Assembly (NCBI GenBank): GCA_023410875.1
Contig: JAEYPH010000062.1
Coordinates: 40,875 to 104,874 of the forward strand
Source: Bacillota bacterium
Lineage (GTDB): Bacteria; Bacillota; Clostridia; Christensenellales; UMGS416
Length of the DNA: 64,000 nucleotides
Reading direction: 5' to 3'
Numbering within the stretch: the first letter of the stretch is position 1; each line of letters starts with the position of its first letter. The position numbers and the translations under genes are program-made. Below, piece after piece: positions 43,745-52,783 of the stretch. Under the pieces are notes generated by a model. That model saw only the letters and a list, made by a program, of their open reading frames with translations, was not told the DNA's origin and made no database searches.

Positions 43745-44659
43745 ATGGAAATTCGCACATTGCTGCCCGAAGAGCTGGAAGCCTGGGCCACCCACTGCGC
43801 GACGGTGTTTAACGGCGTGGGGCGTGAATACTTCCTGCGCCATTTCCACAACGACCCGTGGCGCGATATAAACGGCATCTTTGTCGCCGTGGAGGCAGGG
43901 CAGATCGCCGCGACGGTGCGCGTGTTCCGCCGCCAGGTGTGGCTGGGCGGGCAGGCCGTGCCCATGGGCGGCATCGGCGAGGTATCCACCAAGGAAGCAT
44001 ACCGTGGCCAGGGCCTGTCCGGCGAGCTGCTGCAACGGGCCATCGGCTATATGCAGCGCGAAGGCATGCGGGTGTCGGTGCTGTACACCGGTCTGCACGG
44101 CCACTATGAGCGCTACGGCTGGCGAAAGATTCCCCGCGCCGAGCGCCGTTTCCCCGGCGTGCAGAGCGCTCCCTGCGACTGCCGCGAGGGCACGCCGGAG
44201 GATGTGCCGGCCATACGGGCGCTGGCGCAGCGCGCAAAGCCCGGCGATTGGTCCGTCGTCCGTGATAACGACGAGTACTGGCATAAGTGGATGGCCGCGG
44301 AAATCGCCCAAAAGAAGCTGCTGGTGGCCTTTGCGCAGGGCCGGCTGGAGGCCTGGCTGGCCTACACGCTGCATGGAGACAGCTGGGAGGTCGTGGAGTT
44401 CGGCTGCGAACCGGGCAGAGAAGACCTGTTCGACGGCCTGTGTGCCGCCGCTGCCTGGTGGGAGGGCCGTGAGAGCCAGCCCTTCACAGCACCGGGCTGG
44501 CTGCCCACCGCCGCGACCGCCACAGACTCCCATGTCAACGACAACACAATGATCCGCCTGATCGCTCCCTTTGATTGGCAGGGCGAAGCCCTGGACTCCA
44601 CCGAGGCGCTGGCTGCGCGGTGGGGCCAATGCCGGGGCAGCGAGCTGGATTCTTTTTAA
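43745..44659 (+). CDS. GNAT family acetyltransferase (Eis-like)
   Basis: A 304-aa protein with an N-terminal GNAT domain carrying the acetyl-CoA loop AYRGQGLSGELL near residue 84 and a YERYGW tyrosine segment near residue 117, followed by a second GNAT-like half (about 145-250). The bipartite layout is that of Eis-type acetyltransferases, whose substrates include aminoglycosides or protein lysines; the target here is unknown. The ATG at 43745 follows GGGAGGAATC. Pyruvate kinase follows after 19 bp and is probably co-transcribed. Confidence 0.85.
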   Translation: MEIRTLLPEELEAWATHCATVFNGVGREYFLRHFHNDPWRDINGIFVAVEAGQIAATVRVFRRQVWLGGQAVPMGGIGEVSTKEAYRGQGLSGELLQRAIGYMQREGMRVSVLYTGLHGHYERYGWRKIPRAERRFPGVQSAPCDCREGTPEDVPAIRALAQRAKPGDWSVVRDNDEYWHKWMAAEIAQKKLLVAFAQGRLEAWLAYTLHGDSWEVVEFGCEPGREDLFDGLCAAAAWWEGRESQPFTAPGWLPTAATATDSHVNDNTMIRLIAPFDWQGEALDSTEALAARWGQCRGSELDSF

Positions 44660-44678
44660 CCAACGCAACGGAGGAACC

Positions 44679-46433
44679 ATGAGGAGAACCAAGATCATCT
44701 GCACGCTGGGGCCGGCCAGCTCCACGGAGGATGTCATCGAAAAACTGGCCCACGGCGGCATGAACATCGCCCGGCTCAACTTTTCCCACGGAGACCACGC
44801 GTCCCACGGCGCAACCATCGACGCCGTCAAGAGCGTGAGGGAGCGGCTGGGCTTGCCCATCGGCATACTGCTGGACACCAAGGGGCCGGAGATACGCCTG
44901 GGCAACTTCGCCGGCGGGCATGTCAGCCTGGTGGAGGGCCAGCGTTTCACGCTGTCCACCGAGCCCTGCGAGGGCGACAGCCAGTGCGCCATGGTCAACT
45001 ACCGCGAGCTGCCTCAGGATGCCCACGCCGGTGACACGATACTGCTGGACGACGGGCTCATCCTTTTGCACATCGACAGCATCGAGGGTGGCAAGATTCT
45101 CTGCACGGTCAAGAACAGCGGCGAGATATCCGACCACAAGAAGCTGACGCTGCCCGGCGTCAGCGTTTCGCTGCCGGGGCTCACCGAGCAGGATAAGGCC
45201 GATCTGCTCTTCGGCATCGGGAAGGGCGTGGACTTCGTGGCCGCCAGCTTCACCCGCCGGGCCCAGGACATCCTGGAGGTGCGCCAGTTTCTGGAGCAGA
45301 ACGGCGGCAAGCGCATACAGGTTATCGCCAAAATCGAGAACCGCCAGGGCATCAACAACGCCGACGAGATCATCTCCGTGTCCGACGGGGTGATGGTGGC
45401 CCGCGGAGACATGGGTGTGGAGATCCCCATGGAGGACGTGCCGGTGGAGCAAAGCCGCATCATACGCAGCTGCGCCCAGCACGCCACGCCGGTCATCGTG
45501 GCCACCCAAATGCTGGATTCCATGATCCGCAACCCCATGCCCACCCGCGCCGAGGTCAGCGACGTGGCCATCGCCGTGCAGGAGGGGGCGGATTGCATCA
45601 TGCTCTCTGGGGAGACTGCCGCCGGCAAATATCCCTTGGAGGCGCTCTCGACCATGGCCCGCGTGGCCGAGCGCATGGAGCGCAGCATCGATTATCGCGG
45701 GCGCTTCCAGCTGCAGCAGAGCGGCGAAGTGGGCACCGTGACCGGCGCCATCAGCCACGCGGTGTGCATGTCCGCCATGGATTTGGGCGCCGCCGCCATC
45801 GTCACGTGCACCAAGAGCGGCGTCACGGCCCGTGCCATCGCCCATCACCGGCCGTCTTCGCCGATACTGGCCACCACGACGGAGGTTTCCACGTTCTACC
45901 ACCTTTCGCTGATTTGGGGCACGCAGCCGCTGATGACCGCCAACGTATCCAACACCGACGACATGATAGACGACTCGGTACAGGCGGCGATACAGGCCGG
46001 TCTGGCTCGCAACGGCGATATCGTCGTCATCACCGCCGGCGTGCCGGTGAGCCGCGCGGGCACCACCAACCTTATCAAGATTCACCATGTGGGCGAGCTG
46101 CTGATCCGCGGCCGCGGCGTGGGCGAACGGGCGGTGTCCGGCACCGTGTGCATGGCCGCCAGCCCCGAGGAGGCAACCCTCAAGTTCCGTGAGGGATGCA
46201 TACTGGCTGTGGACGCCACCGACAACCGCTATGTGCCGCTGCTCAAGCGCTGCGCCGGCATCATCACCGCCGACGCCAGCCCCAACGGCCATGCCGTGGT
46301 CGTGGGCCTGGCGCTGGACATCCCGGTCATCTTCGACGCGGGTAACCTGGAGGACACCCTACAGGACGGCCTGCTGGTCACCGTGGACCCCAAGACCGGC
46401 TATGTATACAAGGGACGCTCCGCACTACTTTGA
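44679..46433 (+). CDS. pyk: Pyruvate kinase with PEP-utilising C-terminal domain
   Basis: A 584-aa glycolytic enzyme that makes ATP and pyruvate from PEP. Residues 1-470 are the classical kinase: LNFSHGDH near residue 33, AKIENRQG near residue 220, RGDMGVEIP near residue 242 and ATQMLDSM near residue 275. The extra C-terminal domain (about 485-584) resembles the mobile PEP-utilising domain (TADASPNGHAVVVG), found in Firmicute-type pyruvate kinases of about 585 residues. The ATG at 44679 follows GGAGGAACC. It is the middle gene of a short GNAT-pyk-hydrolase run. Confidence 0.96.
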   Translation: MRRTKIICTLGPASSTEDVIEKLAHGGMNIARLNFSHGDHASHGATIDAVKSVRERLGLPIGILLDTKGPEIRLGNFAGGHVSLVEGQRFTLSTEPCEGDSQCAMVNYRELPQDAHAGDTILLDDGLILLHIDSIEGGKILCTVKNSGEISDHKKLTLPGVSVSLPGLTEQDKADLLFGIGKGVDFVAASFTRRAQDILEVRQFLEQNGGKRIQVIAKIENRQGINNADEIISVSDGVMVARGDMGVEIPMEDVPVEQSRIIRSCAQHATPVIVATQMLDSMIRNPMPTRAEVSDVAIAVQEGADCIMLSGETAAGKYPLEALSTMARVAERMERSIDYRGRFQLQQSGEVGTVTGAISHAVCMSAMDLGAAAIVTCTKSGVTARAIAHHRPSSPILATTTEVSTFYHLSLIWGTQPLMTANVSNTDDMIDDSVQAAIQAGLARNGDIVVITAGVPVSRAGTTNLIKIHHVGELLIRGRGVGERAVSGTVCMAASPEEATLKFREGCILAVDATDNRYVPLLKRCAGIITADASPNGHAVVVGLALDIPVIFDAGNLEDTLQDGLLVTVDPKTGYVYKGRSALL

Positions 46434-46460
46434 AATTCAAAAAAAGTTCGGAGGTGCACT

Positions 46461-46949
46461 ATGAAAGCAGCACTGTTGATCATCGACATGCAGAAGGACT
46501 GTTATGAGAAGTGCAAAATCAAGGATGAATTCGACGGGGCGATAGACCGCATCAACAAAGCCGCCAGCCTGTTCCGCTCCAAGGGCCTGCCCGTCGCTGT
46601 TGTGCAGGATGAAGGTGTGGGCGGGGGACCGGGTCACCGCGGTTTCGAGGTCGTGGACACGATTAAGCGCGCGCCTACCGACATCGTGATTCACAAGCAG
46701 TACAACAACGCGTTCTGCAAGACCGCCCTGGAACGCCTGCTGAAGGAGCAGAATGTCGGGTTTGTCGTCGTCAGCGGCTATGCCGCGGAATACTGCGTGA
46801 ACTTCACACTGAACGGCGCGCTGGAGTGTGATTTCCACGCTTCGCTGCTGCAGAACGGCGTCGCCGGCGGGTCTCTGGAAGACATCCGGCGCGTGCAGAT
46901 GCTGCGCCCGGTCGTAAGCCTGCAGGCGCTGGAATTCATGCTCGGCTGA
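46461..46949 (+). CDS. Isochorismatase-like cysteine hydrolase
   Basis: A 162-aa member of the isochorismatase/nicotinamidase family. The catalytic triad is Asp in LIIDMQKD near residue 9, Lys in VIHKQYNNAF near residue 77, and Cys in VSGYAAEYCVN near residue 113. The reaction cannot be chosen from these residues; small amide hydrolysis is typical. The ATG at 46461 follows GGAGGT. It is 27 bp after pyk and the last gene before a strong terminator. Confidence 0.9.
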   Translation: MKAALLIIDMQKDCYEKCKIKDEFDGAIDRINKAASLFRSKGLPVAVVQDEGVGGGPGHRGFEVVDTIKRAPTDIVIHKQYNNAFCKTALERLLKEQNVGFVVVSGYAAEYCVNFTLNGALECDFHASLLQNGVAGGSLEDIRRVQMLRPVVSLQALEFMLG

Positions 46950-46991
46950 CGCATGCAACACAGCCGCTGCCTGCCACCTACAGGAAAATGA

Positions 46992-47030
46992 GAACCCCGT
47001 TTTCGTAGCTCGGAAACGGGGTTCTTTTGC
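46992..47030. terminator. Bidirectional terminator between hydrolase gene and glyS
   Basis: GAACCCCGTTT pairs with AAACGGGGTTC around TCGTAGCTCGG; TTTTGCGTTTTG follows on the plus strand and TCATTTTC on the minus strand. It serves both converging genes. Confidence 0.8.
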
Positions 47031-47042
47031 GTTTTGCTTCTA

Positions 47043-48425
47043 CTAGAATGTGACCTTCTCCGCCAGCCAGCTCTCCACCTGATCGATGGGCACGCGCACC
47101 TGCGTCATGCTGTCGCGGTCGCGAATCGTCACGGCGTTGTCCTCCAGGCTGTCGAAGTCGAAGGTGATGCAGTAGGGGGTGCCGATTTCATCCTGGCGGC
47201 GGTAGCGCTTGCCGATGGAGCCGGTCAGGTCATAATCCACCATGAAGCGCTTGAGCAGGCGGTGGTAAAGCGCGGTGGCGGGTTCGTCCAGCTTCTTCTG
47301 CAGCGGCAGGATGGCGGCCTTGAAGGGGGCCAGCACAGGGTGCAGGTGCAGCACGGTGCGGCTGTCGTCGCCTTCCAGCTTCTGCTCCTCGTAGGCGTTG
47401 CACAGGAAGGCCAGCGCCACGCGGTCGGCGCCCAGGCTGGGCTCGATCACGTAGGGGAGGTAGCGTTCGTTGGTCACCGGGTCGATGTATTCCAGCGACT
47501 CGCCGCTTTGCTGGCTGTGCTGCTTCAAGTCGAAGTCGGTACGATCGGCAACGCCCCACAGCTCGCCCCAGCCGAAGGGGAAGAGGAACTCGAAGTCCGT
47601 CGTCGCCTTGGAATAATGGGAGAGCTCCTCTTTTTCGTGGTCACGCAGGCGCAGGTTATCGTCCTTCATGCCCAGGCTGAGCAGCCACTGGTGGCAGAAA
47701 TTGCGCCAGTAGGCGAACCACTCGAGGTCCTCGCCGGGCTTGCAGAAGAATTCCAGTTCCATCTGCTCGAATTCCCGCGTGCGGAAGGTGAAGTTGCCCG
47801 GCGTGATCTCGTTGCGGAAGGATTTGCCGATCTGCGCGATGCCGAAGGGCGTTTTCTTGCGCGTGGCGCGCTGCACGTTCTTAAAGTTCACGAAGATGCC
47901 TTGGGCGGTCTCTGGGCGCAGGTAGACCTCGGTCTGGCTGTCTTCGGTGACGCCCTGATGGGTCTTGAACATCATGTTAAATTTGCGGATGGGCGTAAAA
48001 TCCGCCTTGCCGCAGCCGGGGCACGTGACCTTGTGCTCCAGGATATAGGCGGTCAGCGCGTCGTTGCTCATGCCGTCCACCTGCATCGCGATGCCGTGCC
48101 CGGCGTTGTACTCCTCCACGAGCTTGTCGGCGCGGTGGCGCATCTTGCAGGCCTTGCAGTCGATCAGCGGGTCGTTGAAGTTCACGACGTGGCCGGAAGC
48201 CACCCAGACCTCGCGGTTCATCAGGATCGCGCTGTCCATGCCCACGTTGTAGGGGCTTTCCTGCACGAACTTCTGCCACCAGGCGCGCTTGACGTTGTTC
48301 TTGAACTCCACGCCCAGCGGGCCATAGTCCCATGAGTTGGCCAGGCCGCCATAGATGGCCGAGCCGGGGAACACAAAGCCACGCCCTTTGCACAGCGCCA
48401 CGAGCTTGTCCATGAAGTTTTCCAT
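47043..48425 (-). CDS. glyS: Glycyl-tRNA synthetase (single-chain alpha2 type)
   Basis: A 460-aa class II aminoacyl-tRNA synthetase. It begins with the GRGFVFPGSAIYGGLANSWDYGPLG segment (split here) characteristic of dimeric GlyRS, has motif 2 in GKSFRNEITPGNFTFRTREFEQME near residue 210, a CxxCxxxx...CPGC zinc-like set (CKAC near residue 83, CPGC near residue 130), and motif 3 EPSLGADRVALAFL near residue 350. An ATG at 48431 is only one base from GGAGG and too close, so 48425, 7 bases away, is taken as the start. A T-box with a glycine specifier precedes the gene. Confidence 0.96.
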   Translation of the reverse strand: MENFMDKLVALCKGRGFVFPGSAIYGGLANSWDYGPLGVEFKNNVKRAWWQKFVQESPYNVGMDSAILMNREVWVASGHVVNFNDPLIDCKACKMRHRADKLVEEYNAGHGIAMQVDGMSNDALTAYILEHKVTCPGCGKADFTPIRKFNMMFKTHQGVTEDSQTEVYLRPETAQGIFVNFKNVQRATRKKTPFGIAQIGKSFRNEITPGNFTFRTREFEQMELEFFCKPGEDLEWFAYWRNFCHQWLLSLGMKDDNLRLRDHEKEELSHYSKATTDFEFLFPFGWGELWGVADRTDFDLKQHSQQSGESLEYIDPVTNERYLPYVIEPSLGADRVALAFLCNAYEEQKLEGDDSRTVLHLHPVLAPFKAAILPLQKKLDEPATALYHRLLKRFMVDYDLTGSIGKRYRRQDEIGTPYCITFDFDSLEDNAVTIRDRDSMTQVRVPIDQVESWLAEKVTF

Positions 48426-48444
48426 ATCCATTCCTCCTTTTTTA

Positions 48445-48652
48445 TCGGACAATACAAAAGCCTTCCGTCCCACAAAGGGACGAAAGGCTGTGCTTTCGCG
48501 GTTCCACCCTTTTTGGCCTTGCGGCCCACCTTGATTGCTTCGCTCGGGAATGCCTCCGAATCCGCCGGCGCTGCCGGGCTCCCACCATCCCCGGTTCGCT
48601 GTGTGCTGCCTGTACGGGCCGTTTGTTCCGTCCTCGCGCATTTTGGTTGTTG
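48445..48652 (-). promoter_or_regulatory. T-box riboswitch leader of glyS (specifier GGC)
   Basis: On the minus strand AGGGTGGAACCGCG (48498-48511) is the T-box, followed by a terminator stem at 48459-48489 and TTTTGTATT. The context GGAGGCATTCCCG places GGC at 48552-48554 in the specifier position, aligning with the UAC of the tyrS leader. It should respond to uncharged tRNA-Gly. Confidence 0.92.
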
Positions 48653-48658
48653 CAGTAT

Positions 48659-48686
48659 ATTCTACCAAACTAAAATGGTTTGTCAA
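48659..48686 (-). promoter_or_regulatory. Promoter of the glyS leader
   Basis: TTGACA and TAGAAT with a 16-bp spacer on the minus strand, at the 5' end of the T-box leader. Confidence 0.85.
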
Positions 48687-48711
48687 GAACGAAAAAGATC
48701 GGCTAGTGCCG

Positions 48712-48739
48712 TTGCCCGTGGGGAAACAACGGGTATAAT
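48712..48739 (+). promoter_or_regulatory. Promoter of the Smr-like gene
   Basis: TTGCCC and TATAAT with a 16-bp spacer, 29 bp before the ATG at 48769. Confidence 0.75.
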
Positions 48740-48768
48740 GGATGTATTCGACACGACGGGGAGTTTTC

Positions 48769-49107
48769 ATGGCAAAGGTGACTATGGTGAATCTGGAGGC
48801 TGGATGGCCCACGGTGGACGTGGCGATGCGCCGCTTTTCCGACGCACTGATCACCCATCGCCGCGTCGGCGGTCGGGCGCTGGTCGTGATACACGGCTAC
48901 GGCTCCAGCGGCCAGGGTGGGCGCATCAAGCAGGCTTTGGGCACGGCGCTTGCCAGCCCCGCCATCGCACCCATGGTGCGCACCGCCGCCGGCGGCGCCC
49001 AGTGGCACTACCGCAAGCGCGAGCTGGTGGGTGCGTGCGCAGAGCTCTCCAGTTATGAACGCCAGATCGCCAACAACGAGGGCGTTACCGTGGTCATACT
49101 GAAATAA
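48769..49107 (+). CDS. Smr-like small protein
   Basis: A 112-aa protein containing an Smr-like core: a VDVAMRRFSDAL helix near residue 17, then ALVVIHGYGSSGQGGRIKQAL near residue 37, where the IHGxGxG pattern is the Smr signature. Smr domains bind or nick nucleic acids and occur as MutS2 tails or alone. The C-terminal half is poorly conserved to my eye. The ATG at 48769 is preceded by GGGGAG and a good promoter. Transcribed divergently from glyS. Confidence 0.75.
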   Translation: MAKVTMVNLEAGWPTVDVAMRRFSDALITHRRVGGRALVVIHGYGSSGQGGRIKQALGTALASPAIAPMVRTAAGGAQWHYRKRELVGACAELSSYERQIANNEGVTVVILK

Positions 49108-49147
49108 CGGAGTACTCTTCCAGCAGTTTATCTCCTCATAAAGGCTG

Positions 49148-49168
49148 CCATCAACCTGGGGTTGATGG
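49148..49168. promoter_or_regulatory. Perfect 9-bp inverted repeat, candidate XRE operator
   Basis: CCATCAACC, TGG, GGTTGATGG forms a perfect 9-bp palindrome upstream of the XRE-fusion gene at 49259. Assignment as its operator is inferred from position and symmetry. The rest of 49108-49258 holds nothing else I can support. Confidence 0.4.
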
Positions 49169-49258
49169 AATCCGGCAAACCTTCACGCCCCGTGTATGGG
49201 TTGCGGTCTGCTCTTGGGTTATTCTGGTCCTGCTAAATCCAAACAACAGGAGGGAACC

Positions 49259-51001
49259 ATGCTGGACCAACACAAAATCGGCAATCGGATCGCGCTCTTC
49301 CGCCGGGAGAAGGGCCTCACCGGCGAACGCTTCGCGGAGCTGCTGGGCGTCTCGCCTCAGGCGGTATCCAAGTGGGAGAACGGCAAATGCCTGCCCGAAA
49401 CGTCTCTGCTGCCGGAAATGGCGCGCGCCCTCGGCACATCCATCGACTCATTGTTGTTGCCCCAGGAGCTCATCGTGCTGAGCGCCGTTTATTCCGACGG
49501 CGTAAAGCACCTGGACGTGACCGAAACCGTGCGCCTGCACGTGCGTGACAACCGGCTGCATGTGCTGGCCGGCGCGCAGCAGTTGGCCGTTGCGCTGGAT
49601 AGCCCCAGGCTGGGCATTCTGACGCTCAAATACCAGACGCCCGAGGGCACGTATTTTGCCTACGCCGTGCAGGATCAACCTCTGACCGTCGGCGTGGATG
49701 ACGCCGGTCTTCAGGCGAAGCAACCCTTCGAGGTCGTGGGGGCCTACTACGGCAACGGGCAGGACTATCAATCGGCCATGGCCAAGATGCGGCACTACGA
49801 CTATTTCCGCTGGCAGGAGATCCATGTGGATCACGAGCGCTTCCCCAGCTCGCCGGGCATGGATGAGCCGGAGTATCTGACGCTGATTTACCTCAACGGC
49901 AAGGGCATCCACGTGATCAGCTGCGAGGAGAATGAGACGCTGCGCTATGCCCCCGACCGCACGGAGCTCTGTCTCAAGGACACTTCGGCCCATGTGCTGC
50001 CGGGCATCCCACCGCTGCAATGGGAGGCCGGGCAGGACTGCACCTGGGCCGGGGCCATGCACGCGGCGCTGCGATACATGGGCGAACCCTATTCCTACGA
50101 GCAGATCATGGGCATGTCCGGCGCGTGCTATCGCCTGGCCTTCACCGACGTGTGGGATTGGAGCGCCACCGACGCGCTGGTCGCTTTCGACTACTCCGGC
50201 ATTCTGTTCCGCGCCATCGGTTATGAACCGGTGTGGGCCGCCCGGTTGGAGAAGGACGACCGCGGTCTCGAACGCAAACGGATCGTAGCGGACATCGACA
50301 ATGGCAAGCCTGTGCTGGCCATCAACCTGCGCATCGCGCCGGAGTGGGGCGTCATCACCGGCTACCGGGAGAGCGGCAAGGTGTTCTACTGCCGCACCTA
50401 CTTTGATCGGGAATACCTCAATGAAGCTGAGGATTATCTGGAGAGCGACTTCTGGCCCTTCCTGATCACCCATTTCGGCGAGCGAACAGAACAATTGTCG
50501 CAAAGCGAGACACTGGCTGCATCCCTGAAGGCGTTGGTGGATTCCTTTGAAGCGCCCGCCGCCCGTGGCTACCATCAGGGCGCGCAGGCCTATGAGAAGT
50601 GGATCGCGGGCTTGGGCAGCGCCGCGCTGTGGAGCGCTGCCGCGCCTCCGGCCGACGTGGAGCGCCGCGCAGGTGTCAATGACGCTTTGCTGCTGAACCT
50701 GATAGACGCCCGGCGGTGTGCGGCGGCATACCTGGGCGAATCCGCCAGTCTGTTGACTGGAGAGCGAGCACAGGTGCTAAGTGACGCGACCGCTACCTAT
50801 GGAGACATCGCCGGGAAGCTGGCGGACCTTCGCGGACGGCTCAAGGCGGGTGAAGGCGCGGCGATGCGCTACAACGACATCGACACCAAGGGAATCTCCG
50901 CGGCCCTGCGGGCCGAGCAGATTGCCCTGCTGGGGGCCGCCCTTCAGGCGGAAGGGCAGGTCGTGCAGCGGGTGAAGGCCTTGCTGGATGCAGGGCTATA
51001 G
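49259..51001 (+). CDS. XRE regulator fused to a BtrH/C39-like domain
   Basis: A 580-aa protein. Residues 5-62 are an XRE helix-turn-helix (IGNRIALFRREKGLTGERFAELLGVSPQAVSKWENGK, split over helices 1-3). After a linker, about 255-420 resembles the N-terminal domain of butirosin protein BtrH: a GQDCTWAGAMHAALRYMGEPYSYEQIMGMSG Cys-containing helix start and an IGYEP strand, then a His in NLRIAPEWGVITGY-like context. C39-like proteins of this type act as acyl transferases or cysteine peptidases. The ATG at 49259 follows AGGAGG. The C-terminal 140 residues are helical. Fusion of a DNA-binding and a papain-like domain is unusual. Confidence 0.83.
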   Translation: MLDQHKIGNRIALFRREKGLTGERFAELLGVSPQAVSKWENGKCLPETSLLPEMARALGTSIDSLLLPQELIVLSAVYSDGVKHLDVTETVRLHVRDNRLHVLAGAQQLAVALDSPRLGILTLKYQTPEGTYFAYAVQDQPLTVGVDDAGLQAKQPFEVVGAYYGNGQDYQSAMAKMRHYDYFRWQEIHVDHERFPSSPGMDEPEYLTLIYLNGKGIHVISCEENETLRYAPDRTELCLKDTSAHVLPGIPPLQWEAGQDCTWAGAMHAALRYMGEPYSYEQIMGMSGACYRLAFTDVWDWSATDALVAFDYSGILFRAIGYEPVWAARLEKDDRGLERKRIVADIDNGKPVLAINLRIAPEWGVITGYRESGKVFYCRTYFDREYLNEAEDYLESDFWPFLITHFGERTEQLSQSETLAASLKALVDSFEAPAARGYHQGAQAYEKWIAGLGSAALWSAAAPPADVERRAGVNDALLLNLIDARRCAAAYLGESASLLTGERAQVLSDATATYGDIAGKLADLRGRLKAGEGAAMRYNDIDTKGISAALRAEQIALLGAALQAEGQVVQRVKALLDAGL

Positions 51002-51095
51002 TACTGAAGGAATAGATTTTGTGAATAAGGCATGTAGCCGATCGCCGATTTACTCCGCACCCTATAAACCAGTATGGTTTGGACAATCAAAGGCC

Positions 51096-51122
51096 CGCCG
51101 CCGACCAACAGCGTCGGCGGCG
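51096..51122. other. Perfect 10-bp hairpin
   Basis: CGCCGCCGAC and GTCGGCGGCG flank CAACAGC. It stands next to the terminator at 51129; only ATAAAA follows on the plus strand, and GGCCTTTGATT on the minus strand. Confidence 0.5.
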
Positions 51123-51155
51123 ATAAAAGGACCGATGGGGTGCCTCCATCGGTCC
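51123..51155 (-). terminator. Terminator of the second aldo/keto reductase gene
   Basis: GGACCGATGG pairs with CCATCGGTCC around GGTGCCT; TTTTATC follows on the minus strand, 37 bp beyond the stop. Confidence 0.75.
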
Positions 51156-51191
51156 TTCATTATGCGGCAGTATGGGGCCGCGTCTGTTGTT

Positions 51192-52163
51192 TTACATTTG
51201 TGACCATTGCAGCGGCGGGATCAGCCGGGTCAGCTCGGCCATCTGGCTGGGCTCCAGAGGCCCGAAGCGCATCGCGTCGATGTTTTCCTCCACCTGGGCC
51301 ACGCTCTTGAAGCCGGGGATCGGTATCGCGCTGGCGCTCCTGGCCCACAGCCAGGCCAGAGCTCCCTGGGCCAATGTGCGGCCTCCGGTGGTCAGTATCT
51401 CCCTGGCGGCATCCACTTTCTGTGCGAACTCCGCTGTCATGCTGCCATCCTTAAAATAGGGAACCCACTCGATGTTTCTGCCGCGAACGTCGCTGTCCGT
51501 AAGTGGGGCGGCCTGGTTGTATTTGCCGGTCAGCGCGCCCATTGCCAATGGCCCGCGGATGAGGCCGGCCACGCCGTATTCGTCGCAGATGCTGGCGATC
51601 TCAGCGTTCTCATAGAACAGGTTGAGCTGGTACTGTATGGCTGAGCAGTGCGTAAGCGCCGCGAACTGCCGGGCGTTTTCCGGTGTATCGGTGCTCCAGC
51701 CATAGGAACGTATTTTACCATCGGCAAACAGCGTTTCCAGCGCCTGTATGACATCGCCGACCACGGGGCCGCTCAATTCGCCGATGTGCAGTTGGTACAG
51801 GTCGATGTAATCCGTGCCCATGCGCGTAAGCGACGCTTCGCACGCCTGAATGATGGCCTGCTGACAGGCCTTGCCGCCGGTTGCGATGCCTTCGCTTTCT
51901 GGTCCAAAGCCGAACTTGGTCGCGACAACGGCTTGCGCCCTTCTGCCCTGCAACGCCTGCCCCACGACGATCTCGCTGTGTTCGCCGCCATACACATTGG
52001 CGGTGTCCAGCAGGTTGACGCCCAGTTCCAAGGCGCGGTGGATGGCGCGGATGGATTCCTTATCGTCCACGGCGCCGAAGCTATCGCCGCCGATGGCCCA
52101 GCAGCCGATGCCCATTGCGCTCACAGGTATACCGGAGCGGCCCAGAACTCTATTGGTGTTCAT
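51192..52163 (-). CDS. Aldo/keto reductase
   Basis: A 323-aa AKR. It starts MNTNRVLGRSGIPVSAMGIGCWA, has the catalytic pair in DTANVYGG near residue 55, the Lys in VVATKFG near residue 82 and His in YQLHIGE near residue 122. It is a paralogue of the enzyme at 42558. The ATG at 52163 follows CAGGAGG; the frame beyond it has no site. NADPH-dependent carbonyl reduction is likely; the substrate is unknown. Confidence 0.92.
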   Translation of the reverse strand: MNTNRVLGRSGIPVSAMGIGCWAIGGDSFGAVDDKESIRAIHRALELGVNLLDTANVYGGEHSEIVVGQALQGRRAQAVVATKFGFGPESEGIATGGKACQQAIIQACEASLTRMGTDYIDLYQLHIGELSGPVVGDVIQALETLFADGKIRSYGWSTDTPENARQFAALTHCSAIQYQLNLFYENAEIASICDEYGVAGLIRGPLAMGALTGKYNQAAPLTDSDVRGRNIEWVPYFKDGSMTAEFAQKVDAAREILTTGGRTLAQGALAWLWARSASAIPIPGFKSVAQVEENIDAMRFGPLEPSQMAELTRLIPPLQWSQM

Positions 52164-52291
52164 CGTTTTTCCTCCTGTTGTTGTGCCTTTATGATAGGAT
52201 GGAAGAAAGGTAAGGTGAAGGGCCAAAATGCTGCAAATTTACAGGAGCCAATTTACACCGGATTGTGGCGTGCCACTTCTGTTTGCAGCGT

Positions 52292-52370
52292 TTCCTTGCT
52301 TCACAGATCGTGTTCTTTACTATCTGGCTGTGGCGCAAGTTCTCCTCGGAGCCTCGCTAAAATGCCTTCC
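52292..52370 (+). repeat. Degenerate direct repeat, unit 1
   Basis: A stretch containing CAGATCGTGTTCTTTACTATC and GGCTGTGGCGCAAGTTCTCC is repeated with changes at 53024-53100 and, more weakly, at 53152-53200. No coding potential. The surrounding gap 52164-52492 has no gene I can support. Confidence 0.55.
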
Positions 52371-52492
52371 TCCTATGAGTGGGTTTCGTCTTGGTGCGAG
52401 TGTTATAAGGACTTTGGGTTCACCACATCACCGCTATCTGACTGGCTTAAATAGAGCTATTACTGTTTTTCTCACATCAATAGTACATATCT

Positions 52493-52783
52493 TTATCCGC
52501 GATAATCACATTTATGTTTCTTATAAAAGCGACCAGTACCATGATAAGTATCAGCATAGCAAAAAAACTGACTGCCACATTTTTTGCATTCTATAACATG
52601 CTCAATACAGTCGGAATACCAGGTATCCTTCAGTACCTCATGAAAATCGCATGTCTGCGCTACAAGTATGAAAATCCCCTGATGAATGTACAGTTGCATA
52701 TCAGTCAATATGGCCAAGTATTCCTTAGGGCTGCTTATTATGTGATCATCCATTAAAAAGCTGCAGTTTTCACATGTACTCAT
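52493..52783 (-). CDS. Small zinc-ribbon-like hypothetical protein
   Basis: A 96-aa protein with CENC near the N-terminus and CKKCGSQFFC near residue 66, an arrangement that could hold zinc. Between them lies a hydrophobic segment (IHQGIFILVAQTC). AAAAAGGA precedes the ATG by 6-7 bases. The gene is AT-rich and isolated in a gene-poor stretch. Similar short proteins exist in Clostridia without known function (recalled). It may be real or a decaying remnant. Confidence 0.6.
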   Translation of the reverse strand: MSTCENCSFLMDDHIISSPKEYLAILTDMQLYIHQGIFILVAQTCDFHEVLKDTWYSDCIEHVIECKKCGSQFFCYADTYHGTGRFYKKHKCDYRG

